From Winogradskyella sp. (GTDB lineage Bacteria > Bacteroidota > Bacteroidia > Flavobacteriales > Flavobacteriaceae): a stretch of 64,000 nucleotides of DNA. Positions 44,672 through 53,368 of this stretch are shown here, in pieces. Within the stretch, counting starts at the first letter, position 1; each line of letters starts with the position of its first letter. Both the position numbers and the translations under genes were made by a program. The notes under the pieces were generated by a model, which saw only the letters and a program-made list of their open reading frames with translations, was not told the DNA's origin and made no database searches. The stretch covers positions 1 through 64,000 of the forward strand of contig NZ_JABSSU010000003.1 in NCBI RefSeq assembly GCF_013213835.1, read 5' to 3'.

Positions 44672-47038
44672 ATGAATTCTAATTCTTCAGATATAAAACA
44701 AACATTAGAAAACTTTTTATATTATTGGAAATGGATATTAATATCAGTCTTGTTTTCATTAATTTTTGCATTTCTATATTTACGTTATACTACTTTTGAA
44801 TATAATGCTACTGCAACAATAAAAATACAAGACGAAGAACAATCCAAGAAATTACCTAGTTTAGAAGATCTCTCTAATAAAGGGTTATTTTCAGATGGCG
44901 CCGATAAAATTAAGGACGAGCTTATTACTATTAAATCAAGAACAATTGCAAAAAATATTATAAAAAAGCTCGAATTAAATATCCTATATTACGCAGAAGG
45001 TGATATTAAGGATATAGAACTTTACAAAAATTCACCAGTAACTATAAACTTTTTTGCAAGCGACTCAGTAATTGACAATGTCTTTGAAACAATTCATATA
45101 AAAATTCTATCTAACACCAAGTATCTGCTTATTGAAGATGATAAAAAATCGTTTTTAGACAAAAGTAATCTAGAAGGTAGAGAATACACTTTTGGTGATA
45201 AAGTTGAAACTAAATATGGTGGATATGTTATAATACCAAATGTTGATTCTGAATTACCATTAACAAGGGATCTTTTTATTAAAATAGACATTATACCAAC
45301 AGATATACTTGTTAATATTTATACTGAAAAAGTAGAAATAGCATCTGAACCAGGTTCAACTATTTTAAAACTCAATATAAAGGAAACAGTTGCTCAAAAG
45401 GCTATAGATTATTTAAACCAGTTAATTACTGAATACAATAATGACGTTCTTGCAGATAAAGAAAAGGTAGTAAAAGTAACATCAGAGTTTATCAATAATA
45501 GGTTGGAACAAGTTAGCGAAGAACTTGGAAAAGTAGAATCTGATGCAGAACAAGTGCAAAAACAAAATAACCTCACTGCTTTAGGTACTCAAACTGAATT
45601 AAATTTACAAGCAAGAAAGCAGGTTGATCAACAAATTACACAAACTTCTACTAATATTCAAATGATATCCTATTTGCAAGATGAGATTAATGATAAAAGT
45701 AAGATGAGTGATTTGCTTCCTGCTGATATTGGTATTGGAGATGCAAATACGGCTCAGATTGTTAAAAGTCATAATGAGCTTGTTGTGCAGAGAGATAAAA
45801 TATTAAGAAATTCAAGCTCTAAGAATCCTGTGATTATTGAGTTAAACAATCAGATTAAAGCACTAAAAATTAATCTGCAAAACTCATTACAAACAATAAA
45901 AGAGACCTCTGAATTAACATTAAATAATTTAACTGCTGAAAGCAATAGAATTAGTGGTCAATTATATTCAGCCCCCACTAAAGCAAGAAAATTTCGAGGA
46001 ATACAGAGACAACAAAGTATTAAAGAAACTCTTTACTTGTTTTTATTAGAAAAAAGAGAAGAGTCAGCCATCAGATTAGGGATGGACTCACCAATAGCAA
46101 AAACCATTGATAAAGCCTATTCATCTTTTTTACCTATTTCACCCAATACTAAAATGACTTATATAGCCTCATTCATTTTAGGTTTATTTATTCCAATAGG
46201 TCTAATCTATATGATAAGTCTTTTAGATACTAAAATTTATAATAAAAATGATTTATTAAACACAGTTGATATTCCGTATTTAGGTGATATACCAAAATCT
46301 TCAAAAAAACAAAAATTGATAAAGAAAGTAGATTATTCAGCTAAAGCAGAAGCTTTTAGACTTTTAAGAGCTAATATCGATTTCCTTTTGAAAGACAAAA
46401 AAGATAGTTCAAAAAAATTATTTATAACTTCCACTAAAGCACAAGAAGGGAAATCTCATACGAGTACTAATCTAGCTTCATCTATTTCTTTTTCTAACAA
46501 ATCTGTCCTCTTAATCGAAATGGATATTAGAGTACCTAAGATACTTGACTATTTAGAGATTATAGACAAACCTAAAAAAGGACTAACAGACTATATAGTT
46601 GACAAAACAATAAAACCGCAAAGTGTAGTTTATAAGCATAAGGATAATTCTTTCTTAGATATTATTCCTTCAGGAACCATACCACCTAACCCATCCGAAT
46701 TATTAATGAGTGATAGAGTGACTGAATTATTTGAATATTTTGATGATAAATACGACTATATAATTGCAGATACCTCAGCAGTTGGACTAGTTAGTGATAC
46801 TTTCTTAATTTCTCATTTTGCTGATATATTTATTTATGTTGTAAGTGCTGATAATGTTGATAAGCGTCAACTTGTACATGTTGCTCAACCACTGCATGAT
46901 GAAGGAAGACTACCAAATATAAACATGCTTTTAAATGGTGTTAAACAAGGTGCTAAAGGTTATGGATATGGATACGGCTATGGTTACGGAAACTCTCCAG
47001 CCAAAAACAAGAAGAAATGGTATAAAATCTTCTCATAA
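44672..47038 (+). CDS. Wzc-like polysaccharide co-polymerase / tyrosine kinase
   Basis: The 788-residue protein has a membrane helix near 20-40, a periplasmic Wzz domain with a coiled-coil run (about 265-440), a second helix near 510, and a cytoplasmic BY-kinase domain (about 545-765). Walker A is STKAQEGKSHTSTN, Walker A' is LLIEMDIRVP and Walker B is YDYIIADTSAVG. The C-terminus ends with a glycine-tyrosine run (KGYGYGYGYGYGNS) that is a likely autophosphorylation cluster. It would set chain length with the Wza-like protein. A terminator follows directly. Confidence 0.94.
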   Translation: MNSNSSDIKQTLENFLYYWKWILISVLFSLIFAFLYLRYTTFEYNATATIKIQDEEQSKKLPSLEDLSNKGLFSDGADKIKDELITIKSRTIAKNIIKKLELNILYYAEGDIKDIELYKNSPVTINFFASDSVIDNVFETIHIKILSNTKYLLIEDDKKSFLDKSNLEGREYTFGDKVETKYGGYVIIPNVDSELPLTRDLFIKIDIIPTDILVNIYTEKVEIASEPGSTILKLNIKETVAQKAIDYLNQLITEYNNDVLADKEKVVKVTSEFINNRLEQVSEELGKVESDAEQVQKQNNLTALGTQTELNLQARKQVDQQITQTSTNIQMISYLQDEINDKSKMSDLLPADIGIGDANTAQIVKSHNELVVQRDKILRNSSSKNPVIIELNNQIKALKINLQNSLQTIKETSELTLNNLTAESNRISGQLYSAPTKARKFRGIQRQQSIKETLYLFLLEKREESAIRLGMDSPIAKTIDKAYSSFLPISPNTKMTYIASFILGLFIPIGLIYMISLLDTKIYNKNDLLNTVDIPYLGDIPKSSKKQKLIKKVDYSAKAEAFRLLRANIDFLLKDKKDSSKKLFITSTKAQEGKSHTSTNLASSISFSNKSVLLIEMDIRVPKILDYLEIIDKPKKGLTDYIVDKTIKPQSVVYKHKDNSFLDIIPSGTIPPNPSELLMSDRVTELFEYFDDKYDYIIADTSAVGLVSDTFLISHFADIFIYVVSADNVDKRQLVHVAQPLHDEGRLPNINMLLNGVKQGAKGYGYGYGYGYGNSPAKNKKKWYKIFS

Positions 47039-47044
47039 AAAAAG

Positions 47045-47068
47045 AGCCTCAATAATGAGGCTTTTTTT
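47045..47068. terminator. Bidirectional terminator at the end of the polysaccharide locus
   Basis: AGCCTCA (47045-47051) pairs with TGAGGCT (47056-47062), loop ATAA, with A-runs before and seven T residues from 47062 to 47068. It overlaps the stop of the proline dehydrogenase gene and can end transcription from both sides. Confidence 0.9.
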
Positions 47069-48239
47069 ATAGCTTTCGTCTTTTCTTCTCAGTCTTTAAA
47101 AGTGTTAACTCTCTGCTAGTTTGTCCGGCAACAGAAGTGTTTTCCTCAGCTCTTCTAATAAGATATGGCATTACATCTTTAACAGGCCCGAAAGGAATAT
47201 ACTTAGCAACATTATACCCTTGCTCGGCAAGATTAAAACTTATGTGGTCGCTCATACCATACAATTGTCCAAACCATACATTATTATCCTTTTTATCTAT
47301 TGATAATTGATTCATTAAATCCATAGCTAAATAACAACTGTCTTCATTATGAGTACCAATAAATACAGAAATATCCTTACTATTCTTCAAAATATAAGAA
47401 AGCGCATTATTAAAACTTTCGTCAGACAATTCCTTAGTCTCACAGATTGGTGATTGATAACCTTTTTCTTCTGCTCGTTCACGTTCTTTTTCCATGTAAG
47501 CACCACGGACAATTTTCATTCCGATTTTAAAATTATCCTTTTGTGCTCTATCATGTAATGCTTTAAGATAGTCTACTCTATCCCATCTATAACATTGTAA
47601 CGTATTATAAACAATTGCCTTTTCCTTATTGTAGATACGCATCATATCTTCTACCAAATCATCAGCCGCCTCTTGCATCCAGCTTTCTTCACCATCAATT
47701 AAAACTTCAACATCCTTCTCTTTAGCCAAGCTACAAACAGCATGGTAGCGTTCTACTACTCTATTCCATTCGTCTTGTTCTTCATTTGTAAAATCTAATC
47801 CTTCAGTTTTCTTTTCATATAAATAGAAGCGACCAAATGCAGTAGGTTTAAATACTACAATAGGCATCGCTTCTTTTTCATCACAAAAACGAATGATTTT
47901 TAAAATCTTTTCTACAGCATCTTCAAACTGCTGCTCAGTTTCTTTACCTTCAACAGAATAATCTAATACCGAACTTACACCTTTAGAAAAAAGATTATCT
48001 ATTACAGGTAAGCAATCTTCTTCATTAACACCACCACAAAAATGATCAAATACTGTTGAACGTATAAGTCCTTCAATGGGTAAATTAGCTTTTAGCGCAA
48101 AATTGGTCGCTGCAGTACCTATTCTAACTAATGGTTGTGAAGAAATCATTTTAAATAAGAAATAAGCACGTTCTAATTCAGAATCTGATTTTAGACTGAA
48201 AGCTGTTCCAGTATTTTCAAATAGGGTTCTATCTATCAT
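47067..48239 (-). CDS. Proline dehydrogenase (monofunctional)
   Basis: The 390-residue flavoenzyme oxidises proline to pyrroline-5-carboxylate and feeds electrons to the respiratory chain. It is a TIM barrel with IVFKPTAFGR, VLIDGEESWMQ, FKIGMKIVRGAYMEKER, VFIGTHNEDSC and the signature YLIRRAEENTSVAGQ near the end. It has only the PRODH domain, not the PutA dehydrogenase part. The stop overlaps the terminator T-run. It is divergent from aroB, and -7 boxes for both genes lie in the 97-base gap. Confidence 0.94.
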   Translation of the reverse strand: MIDRTLFENTGTAFSLKSDSELERAYFLFKMISSQPLVRIGTAATNFALKANLPIEGLIRSTVFDHFCGGVNEEDCLPVIDNLFSKGVSSVLDYSVEGKETEQQFEDAVEKILKIIRFCDEKEAMPIVVFKPTAFGRFYLYEKKTEGLDFTNEEQDEWNRVVERYHAVCSLAKEKDVEVLIDGEESWMQEAADDLVEDMMRIYNKEKAIVYNTLQCYRWDRVDYLKALHDRAQKDNFKIGMKIVRGAYMEKERERAEEKGYQSPICETKELSDESFNNALSYILKNSKDISVFIGTHNEDSCYLAMDLMNQLSIDKKDNNVWFGQLYGMSDHISFNLAEQGYNVAKYIPFGPVKDVMPYLIRRAEENTSVAGQTSRELTLLKTEKKRRKL

Positions 48240-48257
48240 AATCTAATACGTATGCTA

Positions 48258-48265
48258 CAAATATA
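48258..48265 (-). promoter_or_regulatory. Candidate -7 element for proline dehydrogenase gene
   Basis: The minus strand reads TATATTTG (TAnnTTTG), with a predicted start about 12 bases before the ATG at 48239. Confidence 0.5.
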
Positions 48266-48281
48266 TTTATTATCTATCTTA

Positions 48282-48289
48282 TATTTTTG
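48282..48289 (+). promoter_or_regulatory. Candidate -7 element for aroB
   Basis: TATTTTTG matches TAnnTTTG on the plus strand, giving a leader of about 40 bases to the aroB ATG at 48337. Confidence 0.5.
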
Positions 48290-48336
48290 TGAAAAATCTA
48301 AGTATTTTCACATATTAATTCTTTAGAGAATATCAC

Positions 48337-49428
48337 ATGGAATCAATAGTTACAAAAGACGCTGTAGTGCACTTTAATTCAGAGGTTTATGAAAAATTAA
48401 ATAATTATATTAAAACAACAAATCCTTCCAAAATTTTCATTCTGGTTGATTCAAACACCCACGATTATTGTTTGCCGAGTTTTATGGCTGAATTAAATAA
48501 TGGAGATATAAAAGTTGAAGTGATGGAAATACCAGATGGCGAAGATCACAAAACGATTGATATTTGTACAGGAGTTTGGGAAGCGTTATCACAGTATTAT
48601 GCAGACAGAAAAAGTCTAATAATAAATCTTGGTGGCGGTGTTGTTACCGATTTAGGCGGATTTGTAGCTAGTACTTATATGCGAGGTATTAGTTACATTA
48701 ATGTACCAACAAGTCTACTTGCCATGGTAGATGCTTCTGTTGGTGGAAAAACCGGTGTGGATTTGGGTACTTTAAAGAATATTGTTGGTGTTATAAGCGA
48801 AGGTGAAATGGTATTGATTGACCCTTCATTTTTAGCTACACTTCCACGAAACCATATGGTTTCTGGATATGCCGAGATGTTAAAGCATGGCCTAATCAGA
48901 GATAAAGATTATTGGAATACACTAACGCATCTCGAAGATTTAGACATTTCTCATCTTAATCAGTTGATTTATGATTCTGTAGTGATTAAGAATAAAGTGG
49001 TTACGGAAGACCCAACTGAGAAAGGTTTACGTAAGATTTTAAATTTTGGGCATACTCTTGGCCATGCCATTGAAAGCTACTTCTTAGGAATCGCTGATAA
49101 AGAACCACTACTTCATGGTGAAGCTATAGCTATTGGAATGATATTAGAGGCCTACATTTCAACTAAAGTATGTGGTTTATCTCTAGAAGAATTTGAATCT
49201 ATTAAAACTGGAATTCTTAAAACATTCTCTAAAGTTGAAATAACCAATAGAGACCAAGAAGTCATTATAGATTTATTAAAATACGATAAGAAAAACAGTC
49301 ATGGGACAGTGAAATTTGTTTTACTAGAAACTATTGGTCAACCTAAAATAGATTGTTTAGCTGATAACGAATTAATATTTGAAGCCTTTAAGTATTACAA
49401 CACATACCTTAACATAAGCTCTTCATAA
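48337..49428 (+). CDS. aroB: 3-dehydroquinate synthase
   Basis: The 363-residue enzyme makes 3-dehydroquinate from DAHP, the second shikimate step, with NAD and a divalent metal. NLGGGVVTDLGGFVAST, the long VPTSLLAMVDASVGGKTG, ILNFGHTLGHAIES and LHGEAIAIGM carry the NAD and metal ligands. The length is usual. It is a single gene with its own promoter box and a strong terminator after it. Confidence 0.97.
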   Translation: MESIVTKDAVVHFNSEVYEKLNNYIKTTNPSKIFILVDSNTHDYCLPSFMAELNNGDIKVEVMEIPDGEDHKTIDICTGVWEALSQYYADRKSLIINLGGGVVTDLGGFVASTYMRGISYINVPTSLLAMVDASVGGKTGVDLGTLKNIVGVISEGEMVLIDPSFLATLPRNHMVSGYAEMLKHGLIRDKDYWNTLTHLEDLDISHLNQLIYDSVVIKNKVVTEDPTEKGLRKILNFGHTLGHAIESYFLGIADKEPLLHGEAIAIGMILEAYISTKVCGLSLEEFESIKTGILKTFSKVEITNRDQEVIIDLLKYDKKNSHGTVKFVLLETIGQPKIDCLADNELIFEAFKYYNTYLNISSS

Positions 49429-49443
49429 ACAGATAGTAAAAAC

Positions 49444-49475
49444 AAAGGCTCTTGAATTTTTCAAGAGCCTTTTCT
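49444..49475. terminator. Terminator between aroB and the Lrp-type gene
   Basis: AAAGGCTCTTGA (49444-49455) pairs perfectly with TCAAGAGCCTTT (49461-49472), loop ATTTT. It sits between convergent genes and can serve both. Confidence 0.88.
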
Positions 49476-49500
49476 AATAAAGATTTGCTATTAACCAATA

Positions 49501-49980
49501 TTATAATTCATTAAAGATTGTATGCATCAATCTTTTCTTATCATTTATACTTTCTTCTAAAGAAATCATTGTTTCTGTTCTATAAACACCATCTATATCA
49601 TCTAATTGAAAGATAACTTCCTTAGCGTGCATTGTATCTCTTGCTCTAATTTTACAGAAAATATTAAACTTTCCAGTAGTAATATGTGCCACTGTTACAT
49701 AAGGAATACTTTCAATACGCTCTAAGACAAATTTCGTCTGAGATGTATTTTGAAGAAAAACACCTACATAAGCAATAAATGAGTATCCTAATTTCTTATA
49801 ATCTAGAGTTAAAGAAGAACCTTTAATGATTCCTGCTTCTTCCATTTTCTTAACGCGTACATGAACTGTCCCTGCTGAAATCAATAATTTTTTTGCAATA
49901 TCAGTAAAAGGAATACGTGTATTATCGATAAGCATATCGAGAATTTGGTGGTCTACTTCATCTAATTTAAACTTTGCCAT
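49501..49980 (-). CDS. Lrp/AsnC family transcriptional regulator
   Basis: The 159-residue protein has an N-terminal helix-turn-helix (about 8-55; LDEVDHQILDMLIDNTRIPF, ISAGTVHVRVKKMEEAGII) and a C-terminal RAM ligand-binding domain (about 70-150; AYVGVFLQNTSQ, GKFNIFCKIRARD). It probably senses an amino acid. Location near an M14 peptidase gene and proline dehydrogenase makes amino acid use a fair guess. It has its own -7 box and is separated from the M14 gene by 74 bases. Confidence 0.92.
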   Translation of the reverse strand: MAKFKLDEVDHQILDMLIDNTRIPFTDIAKKLLISAGTVHVRVKKMEEAGIIKGSSLTLDYKKLGYSFIAYVGVFLQNTSQTKFVLERIESIPYVTVAHITTGKFNIFCKIRARDTMHAKEVIFQLDDIDGVYRTETMISLEESINDKKRLMHTIFNEL

Positions 49981-50005
49981 AAATGTATTTTCTTTAAACT
50001 TTATG

Positions 50006-50013
50006 CAAAAATA
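50006..50013 (-). promoter_or_regulatory. Candidate -7 element for the Lrp-type gene
   Basis: The minus strand reads TATTTTTG (TAnnTTTG), 25 bases before the ATG at 49980. Confidence 0.45.
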
Positions 50014-50054
50014 AGAGAATTATATTAACAATAATGCACTTAAAATGTGTTTTT

Positions 50055-51197
50055 TTAAGGTTTTAGCAATAATTTCTCATTATTTATCAGTACGAAATCG
50101 ATTTCGTTAGTAACTTTTAGTGCTTCATTTTTTGAATTTGAAACAATATTACCTTTTGCATCAATTTCTTTATGTCCAAAAAAGTTATCTAATTTTGAAA
50201 TTGATTCAATCTTTGGGATAAAATCTATATTACCATTCACTAATCGTTCTTTAAACTGAATAGCAATATCTGCAAGTGAAGAGTTTTCATTCTCTCTAGC
50301 TTTTCTAATAATTACATCATAAAACTGCTTACTATTTTCTGGAATATCATAATAAGATTGATAATTATCACCCGAAACACCATCAGAAATAGATTTTAAA
50401 CCTTTTAATATTGAAATAAACATCAAGCGTCTTACGTCTTCCCTATCGTAATCATTTGTGCAATGACCAGCTTCAAATAATACGGTTGGCACACCGTAAT
50501 TCTGAAAAGTGTCACCAACACAATTCAAATTAAACCCATCGTCATAACGTGCTACACCATTTGGAATTTCATTTTGCAAAACTTTATTAATATCTGTAAT
50601 GATTTCCATAGCAACCTTCCTGTTTGCTGTTAAAGACCTTTCTGCGTCTTGAGAAGGCGCTAAAAAAGAAACACTAGACGAGACATTAGTATTACCAACA
50701 TTGTATATGGTACGCTGTCCGTGCAGGTTGAAGCAATAATCTGGCTTAAAATCGTCATATACCTGTCGCAAAACCAAACTCTCTGGTTGCGATAAATCTT
50801 GGGCATCTCTATTTAAGTCAATAAGATTGGCATTTAAACGTGTGTAGCGTTGTGCGCCATCAGGATTTAAGATTGGTATAATAAATAATGTACACTCGGA
50901 AAGTATCTTATTTGGAAGTTTATTTGTAGTCTCAAAAAGATTAAAACAATCAAATAAAGCTTTTGTAGTTGTAGATTCGTTACCATGCATTTGAGACCAT
51001 AACAACACTTTTTTAGAGCCTGTTCCAAATTTCAAGGCATAGATTGGTCTATTTTCTACAGAATAACCAATAACGGAATACATAGATTTTGGAATCTTAC
51101 TCAAGCATCTTTCAATGTCTGAATTGGTAATATATCGCCCGAATAATTCTGAAGTTTTTAATAAAGAATATAAGCTGTTTATGTTGTTTAAATTCAT
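50055..51197 (-). CDS. M14 family zinc carboxypeptidase
   Basis: The 380-residue protein has the M14 zinc ligands His71 and Glu74 in QMHGNESTTTKAL, the arginine motif NLIDLNRDAQ, His159 in FNLHGQR, and the catalytic Glu242 in VLFEAGHC. There is no signal peptide, so it is likely cytoplasmic. It would remove a C-terminal residue or act on a peptide or cell-wall fragment. It is divergent from an XRE regulator, and palindromic operators cover its promoter. The substrate is unknown. Confidence 0.88.
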   Translation of the reverse strand: MNLNNINSLYSLLKTSELFGRYITNSDIERCLSKIPKSMYSVIGYSVENRPIYALKFGTGSKKVLLWSQMHGNESTTTKALFDCFNLFETTNKLPNKILSECTLFIIPILNPDGAQRYTRLNANLIDLNRDAQDLSQPESLVLRQVYDDFKPDYCFNLHGQRTIYNVGNTNVSSSVSFLAPSQDAERSLTANRKVAMEIITDINKVLQNEIPNGVARYDDGFNLNCVGDTFQNYGVPTVLFEAGHCTNDYDREDVRRLMFISILKGLKSISDGVSGDNYQSYYDIPENSKQFYDVIIRKARENENSSLADIAIQFKERLVNGNIDFIPKIESISKLDNFFGHKEIDAKGNIVSNSKNEALKVTNEIDFVLINNEKLLLKP

Positions 51198-51211
51198 GAC
51201 TCTTTTTTACT

Positions 51212-51226
51212 GTTTACAAATGTAAC
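51212..51226 (-). promoter_or_regulatory. Operator site 1 and -7 box for the M14 gene
   Basis: TTACA-AA-TGTAA (51214-51225) is a perfect palindrome. Its minus strand contains TACATTTG (51217-51224), the -7 box of the M14 gene, whose ATG lies 20 bases downstream. The site would therefore block this promoter when bound. Confidence 0.7.
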
Positions 51227-51236
51227 TATTATAATA

Positions 51237-51250
51237 TTTACAATTGTAAA
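51237..51250. promoter_or_regulatory. Operator site 2
   Basis: TTTACAATTGTAAA is a perfect 14-bp palindrome with the TTACA-N2-TGTAA core. It lies 24 bases from site 1, near the expected -33 region of the M14 promoter. Confidence 0.65.
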
Positions 51251-51271
51251 CATAAACAATCAACAACAATG

Positions 51272-51283
51272 TTACATCTGTAT
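51272..51283. promoter_or_regulatory. Operator site 3 (one mismatch)
   Basis: TTACA-TC-TGTAT is the core with one change. The perfect palindrome CTGTATACAG overlaps it at 51278-51287. Spacing from site 2 is 34 bases. Confidence 0.45.
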
Positions 51284-51460
51284 ACAGTAAATACTTTCAG
51301 TGTTTATTGATTGCTAAAATAGTAGCTATAATTTAAATTAGTTTAGTTAAAACAATAGTATAATGCTTTATATCAGTAATTTAAATTTGTTTAATTAAAG
51401 TGATTAGTTAGAAATTATTTTATTGTTTGCAGATTAATTATGTATAGTTTTTATAATTAT

Positions 51461-51472
51461 TTACATTTGTAA
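51461..51472 (+). promoter_or_regulatory. Operator site 4 and -7 box for the XRE gene
   Basis: TTACATTTGTAA is a palindromic core that also contains TACATTTG (51462-51469), a TAnnTTTG box for the XRE gene 31 bases before its ATG. This suggests autoregulation. Confidence 0.7.
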
Positions 51473-51500
51473 CATACAATATTAAATCTGTTTGTTTACA

Positions 51501-51896
51501 ATGCTAAACGTTAGTGATTTTTCTAATAGACTTCAAAAAGTCATTCAATATTACGGTGAATCTTCATCTAGTTTTGCTGAAAAAATTGGTGTACAGCGCT
51601 CAAGTATTTCGCATATTCTGTCTGGAAGAAATAAGCCAAGTTTAGACTTTATTATGAAAGTGCTTCACGCCTATCCTGATGTAGAACTATACTGGTTACT
51701 AAATGGCAAAGGTGATTTTCCAAAAACACATTCAGAAGTTTTACAAAGTACAACGTCTACTCTAGTCGATGAGAGAAAAGAAAATAATGTTGAAACAAAC
51801 CCTGAAGTCAAACAACCTATAAATGAATCGAATTCAGAAATAGAAAAAATTGTAATATTCTACAAAAACGGAACTTTTAAAAGTTATAAGCCTTAG
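51501..51896 (+). CDS. XRE-family helix-turn-helix regulator
   Basis: The 131-residue protein from ATG 51501 (TTG at 51492 is less likely) has an N-terminal HTH (about 3-65): SFAEKIGVQRSSISHILSGRNKPSLDF is the helix-turn-helix and recognition helix region. ELYWLLNGKGDFPK follows as in similar flavobacterial regulators, then a low-complexity tail (residues 75-115) and a short end IEKIVIFYKNGTFKSY. It probably binds the TTACA-N2-TGTAA sites in the gap and controls itself and the M14 gene. That link is inferred from position. Confidence 0.88.
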   Translation: MLNVSDFSNRLQKVIQYYGESSSSFAEKIGVQRSSISHILSGRNKPSLDFIMKVLHAYPDVELYWLLNGKGDFPKTHSEVLQSTTSTLVDERKENNVETNPEVKQPINESNSEIEKIVIFYKNGTFKSYKP

Positions 51897-51914
51897 TTTG
51901 AATTTGCTATTTCC

Positions 51915-51922
51915 TATTTTTG
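51915..51922 (+). promoter_or_regulatory. Candidate -7 element for the small lipoprotein gene
   Basis: TATTTTTG matches TAnnTTTG, 14 bases before the ATG at 51937. The leader would be very short, about 8 bases. Confidence 0.4.
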
Positions 51923-51936
51923 TGAAAAGGATTTAA

Positions 51937-52323
51937 ATGAGATTATATTATTCACTTTTTGTTTTATTGCTTCTTTCGAGTTGTTATAATGTTGAAAGAA
52001 ATTGTAAGGACTTTAAAACTGGCATCTTTAAATTTAAATATACCATTGATGGTGTAGAAAAAACAGGAAAGTTTATTCGTACTGATGATTTAAATATAGA
52101 CATGTATGAAGGAAAAGTGGACACTTCTTCTGTACGCTGGATTAATGACTGCGAGTTTATCCTTAAAAAGATAAATCCTAAGACCAATGCAGACAAGGAT
52201 GCAATACACATGAAAATCCTTACTACATCTAATAATTCATATACTTTTGAATATAAGCTTGCTGTAAAAAAACCAAATAGACCACAACGCACCGAAATAG
52301 GAACTGCAACTAAGATTGATTAA
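51937..52323 (+). CDS. Small lipoprotein, unknown function
   Basis: The 128-residue protein has a lipoprotein signal (LLLLSSCYN, Cys16) and a small beta-rich part (YTIDGVEKTGKFIRTDD, CEFILKKINPKT). Three cysteines, including the lipidated one, are spread in the sequence. Similar flavobacterial proteins are, to my memory, sometimes labelled DNA topoisomerase IV in databases because parC/parE are near; nothing in this sequence supports that, and it has no such domain. It is followed by a TerC gene with 1 base between. Confidence 0.75.
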   Translation: MRLYYSLFVLLLLSSCYNVERNCKDFKTGIFKFKYTIDGVEKTGKFIRTDDLNIDMYEGKVDTSSVRWINDCEFILKKINPKTNADKDAIHMKILTTSNNSYTFEYKLAVKKPNRPQRTEIGTATKID

Positions 52324-52324
52324 T

Positions 52325-53128
52325 ATGTTAGATTTTTTATTGACTACAGATGCCATCATGGCATTATTAACACTAACGTTTCTAGAAATTATACTTGGTA
52401 TAGATAATATTGTGTTTATTTCTATTGCAGCTAACAAACTACCTGAAGAGAAGCGCAATAAAGTAACGAATATTGGTTTAATACTAGCAATGGTACAGCG
52501 TATTGTATTATTGTTTTTTGTGTCGTTTTTAATTGGCTTGAGCAAACCTTTTTTTGAATATCACGAAGATTGGTTAAGTGTTGCTGTAAGTTGGCAAGCT
52601 ATTATTTTATTTGTTGGTGGTTTATTCCTTATTTATAAGAGTACGAAAGAGATTAGAGAAAAGGTTGAAACCCCAAAGCATGATGAAGATGCTGTGAAGT
52701 CCAAGAATATTAAATCATTGCAGCAAGCCATTGTTCAAATTCTAATTATTGATTTTATTTTTTCAATAGATTCGATTCTTACAGCTGTTGGTATGACAAA
52801 TGGCTTACACCCAAATCATAACTATACGCTAGTATTAATGATTATTGCTGTTATCATTTCTATTATTGTAATGATTGCTTTTGCAAATCCGATTAGAATA
52901 TTCATAGATAAAAACCCAAGTATGCAAATCTTAGGTTTGGCCTTTTTAATTCTTATTGGTTTTATGTTAATTACTGAAGCTGCTCACCTATCGCATACCG
53001 CATTTTTTGGTACTACAGTTGGCGCTATACCAAAGGGTTATCTCTACTTTGCCATAGCATTTTCATTATTTGTAGAGTTCTTAAACTACAGAACTAAAAA
53101 GAATAAAGAAGTTAAAGAAATAAGTTAA
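52325..53128 (+). CDS. TerC-family integral membrane protein
   Basis: The 267-residue protein starts at ATG 52325; a TTG at 52316 lies inside the previous gene. It has about seven membrane helices and the TerC signature FLEIILGIDNIVFISIAA, with a second acidic motif IIDFIFSIDSILTAVGM. These conserved Asp residues in the helices may bind metal ions. TerC/Alx relatives export manganese or other metals. The substrate is not certain. It is directly after the lipoprotein gene. Confidence 0.9.
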   Translation: MLDFLLTTDAIMALLTLTFLEIILGIDNIVFISIAANKLPEEKRNKVTNIGLILAMVQRIVLLFFVSFLIGLSKPFFEYHEDWLSVAVSWQAIILFVGGLFLIYKSTKEIREKVETPKHDEDAVKSKNIKSLQQAIVQILIIDFIFSIDSILTAVGMTNGLHPNHNYTLVLMIIAVIISIIVMIAFANPIRIFIDKNPSMQILGLAFLILIGFMLITEAAHLSHTAFFGTTVGAIPKGYLYFAIAFSLFVEFLNYRTKKNKEVKEIS

Positions 53129-53133
53129 GTCTT

Positions 53134-53367
53134 ATGTCTTTAAATAATAGAACTATTGGAAAGGCGATAATTATCGGAAGTATAGCCTCTAATTTCTTGG
53201 GCGTAGGCCTTATAAATGTTGTAACATTAATAATCGGTAATGTTATACTTAACAAAAATTCATCTAAGGAAGAAAAACAAAAATGGATGCTAATTTCCTT
53301 GATTGGGTATTTAGCATCCTATATACTTTTTGCTATTATAATTTATTTGATATTCATTCTAGCTTAG
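53134..53367 (+). CDS. Small membrane protein, unknown function
   Basis: This 77-residue protein has two hydrophobic helices (about 10-38 and 50-76) joined by a charged loop (KNSSKEEKQKW). It starts 5 bases after the TerC stop, so it is likely in that operon. No known domain is recognised. It ends one base before the stop of the opposite parC. Confidence 0.6.
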   Translation: MSLNNRTIGKAIIIGSIASNFLGVGLINVVTLIIGNVILNKNSSKEEKQKWMLISLIGYLASYILFAIIIYLIFILA

Positions 53368-53368
53368 A

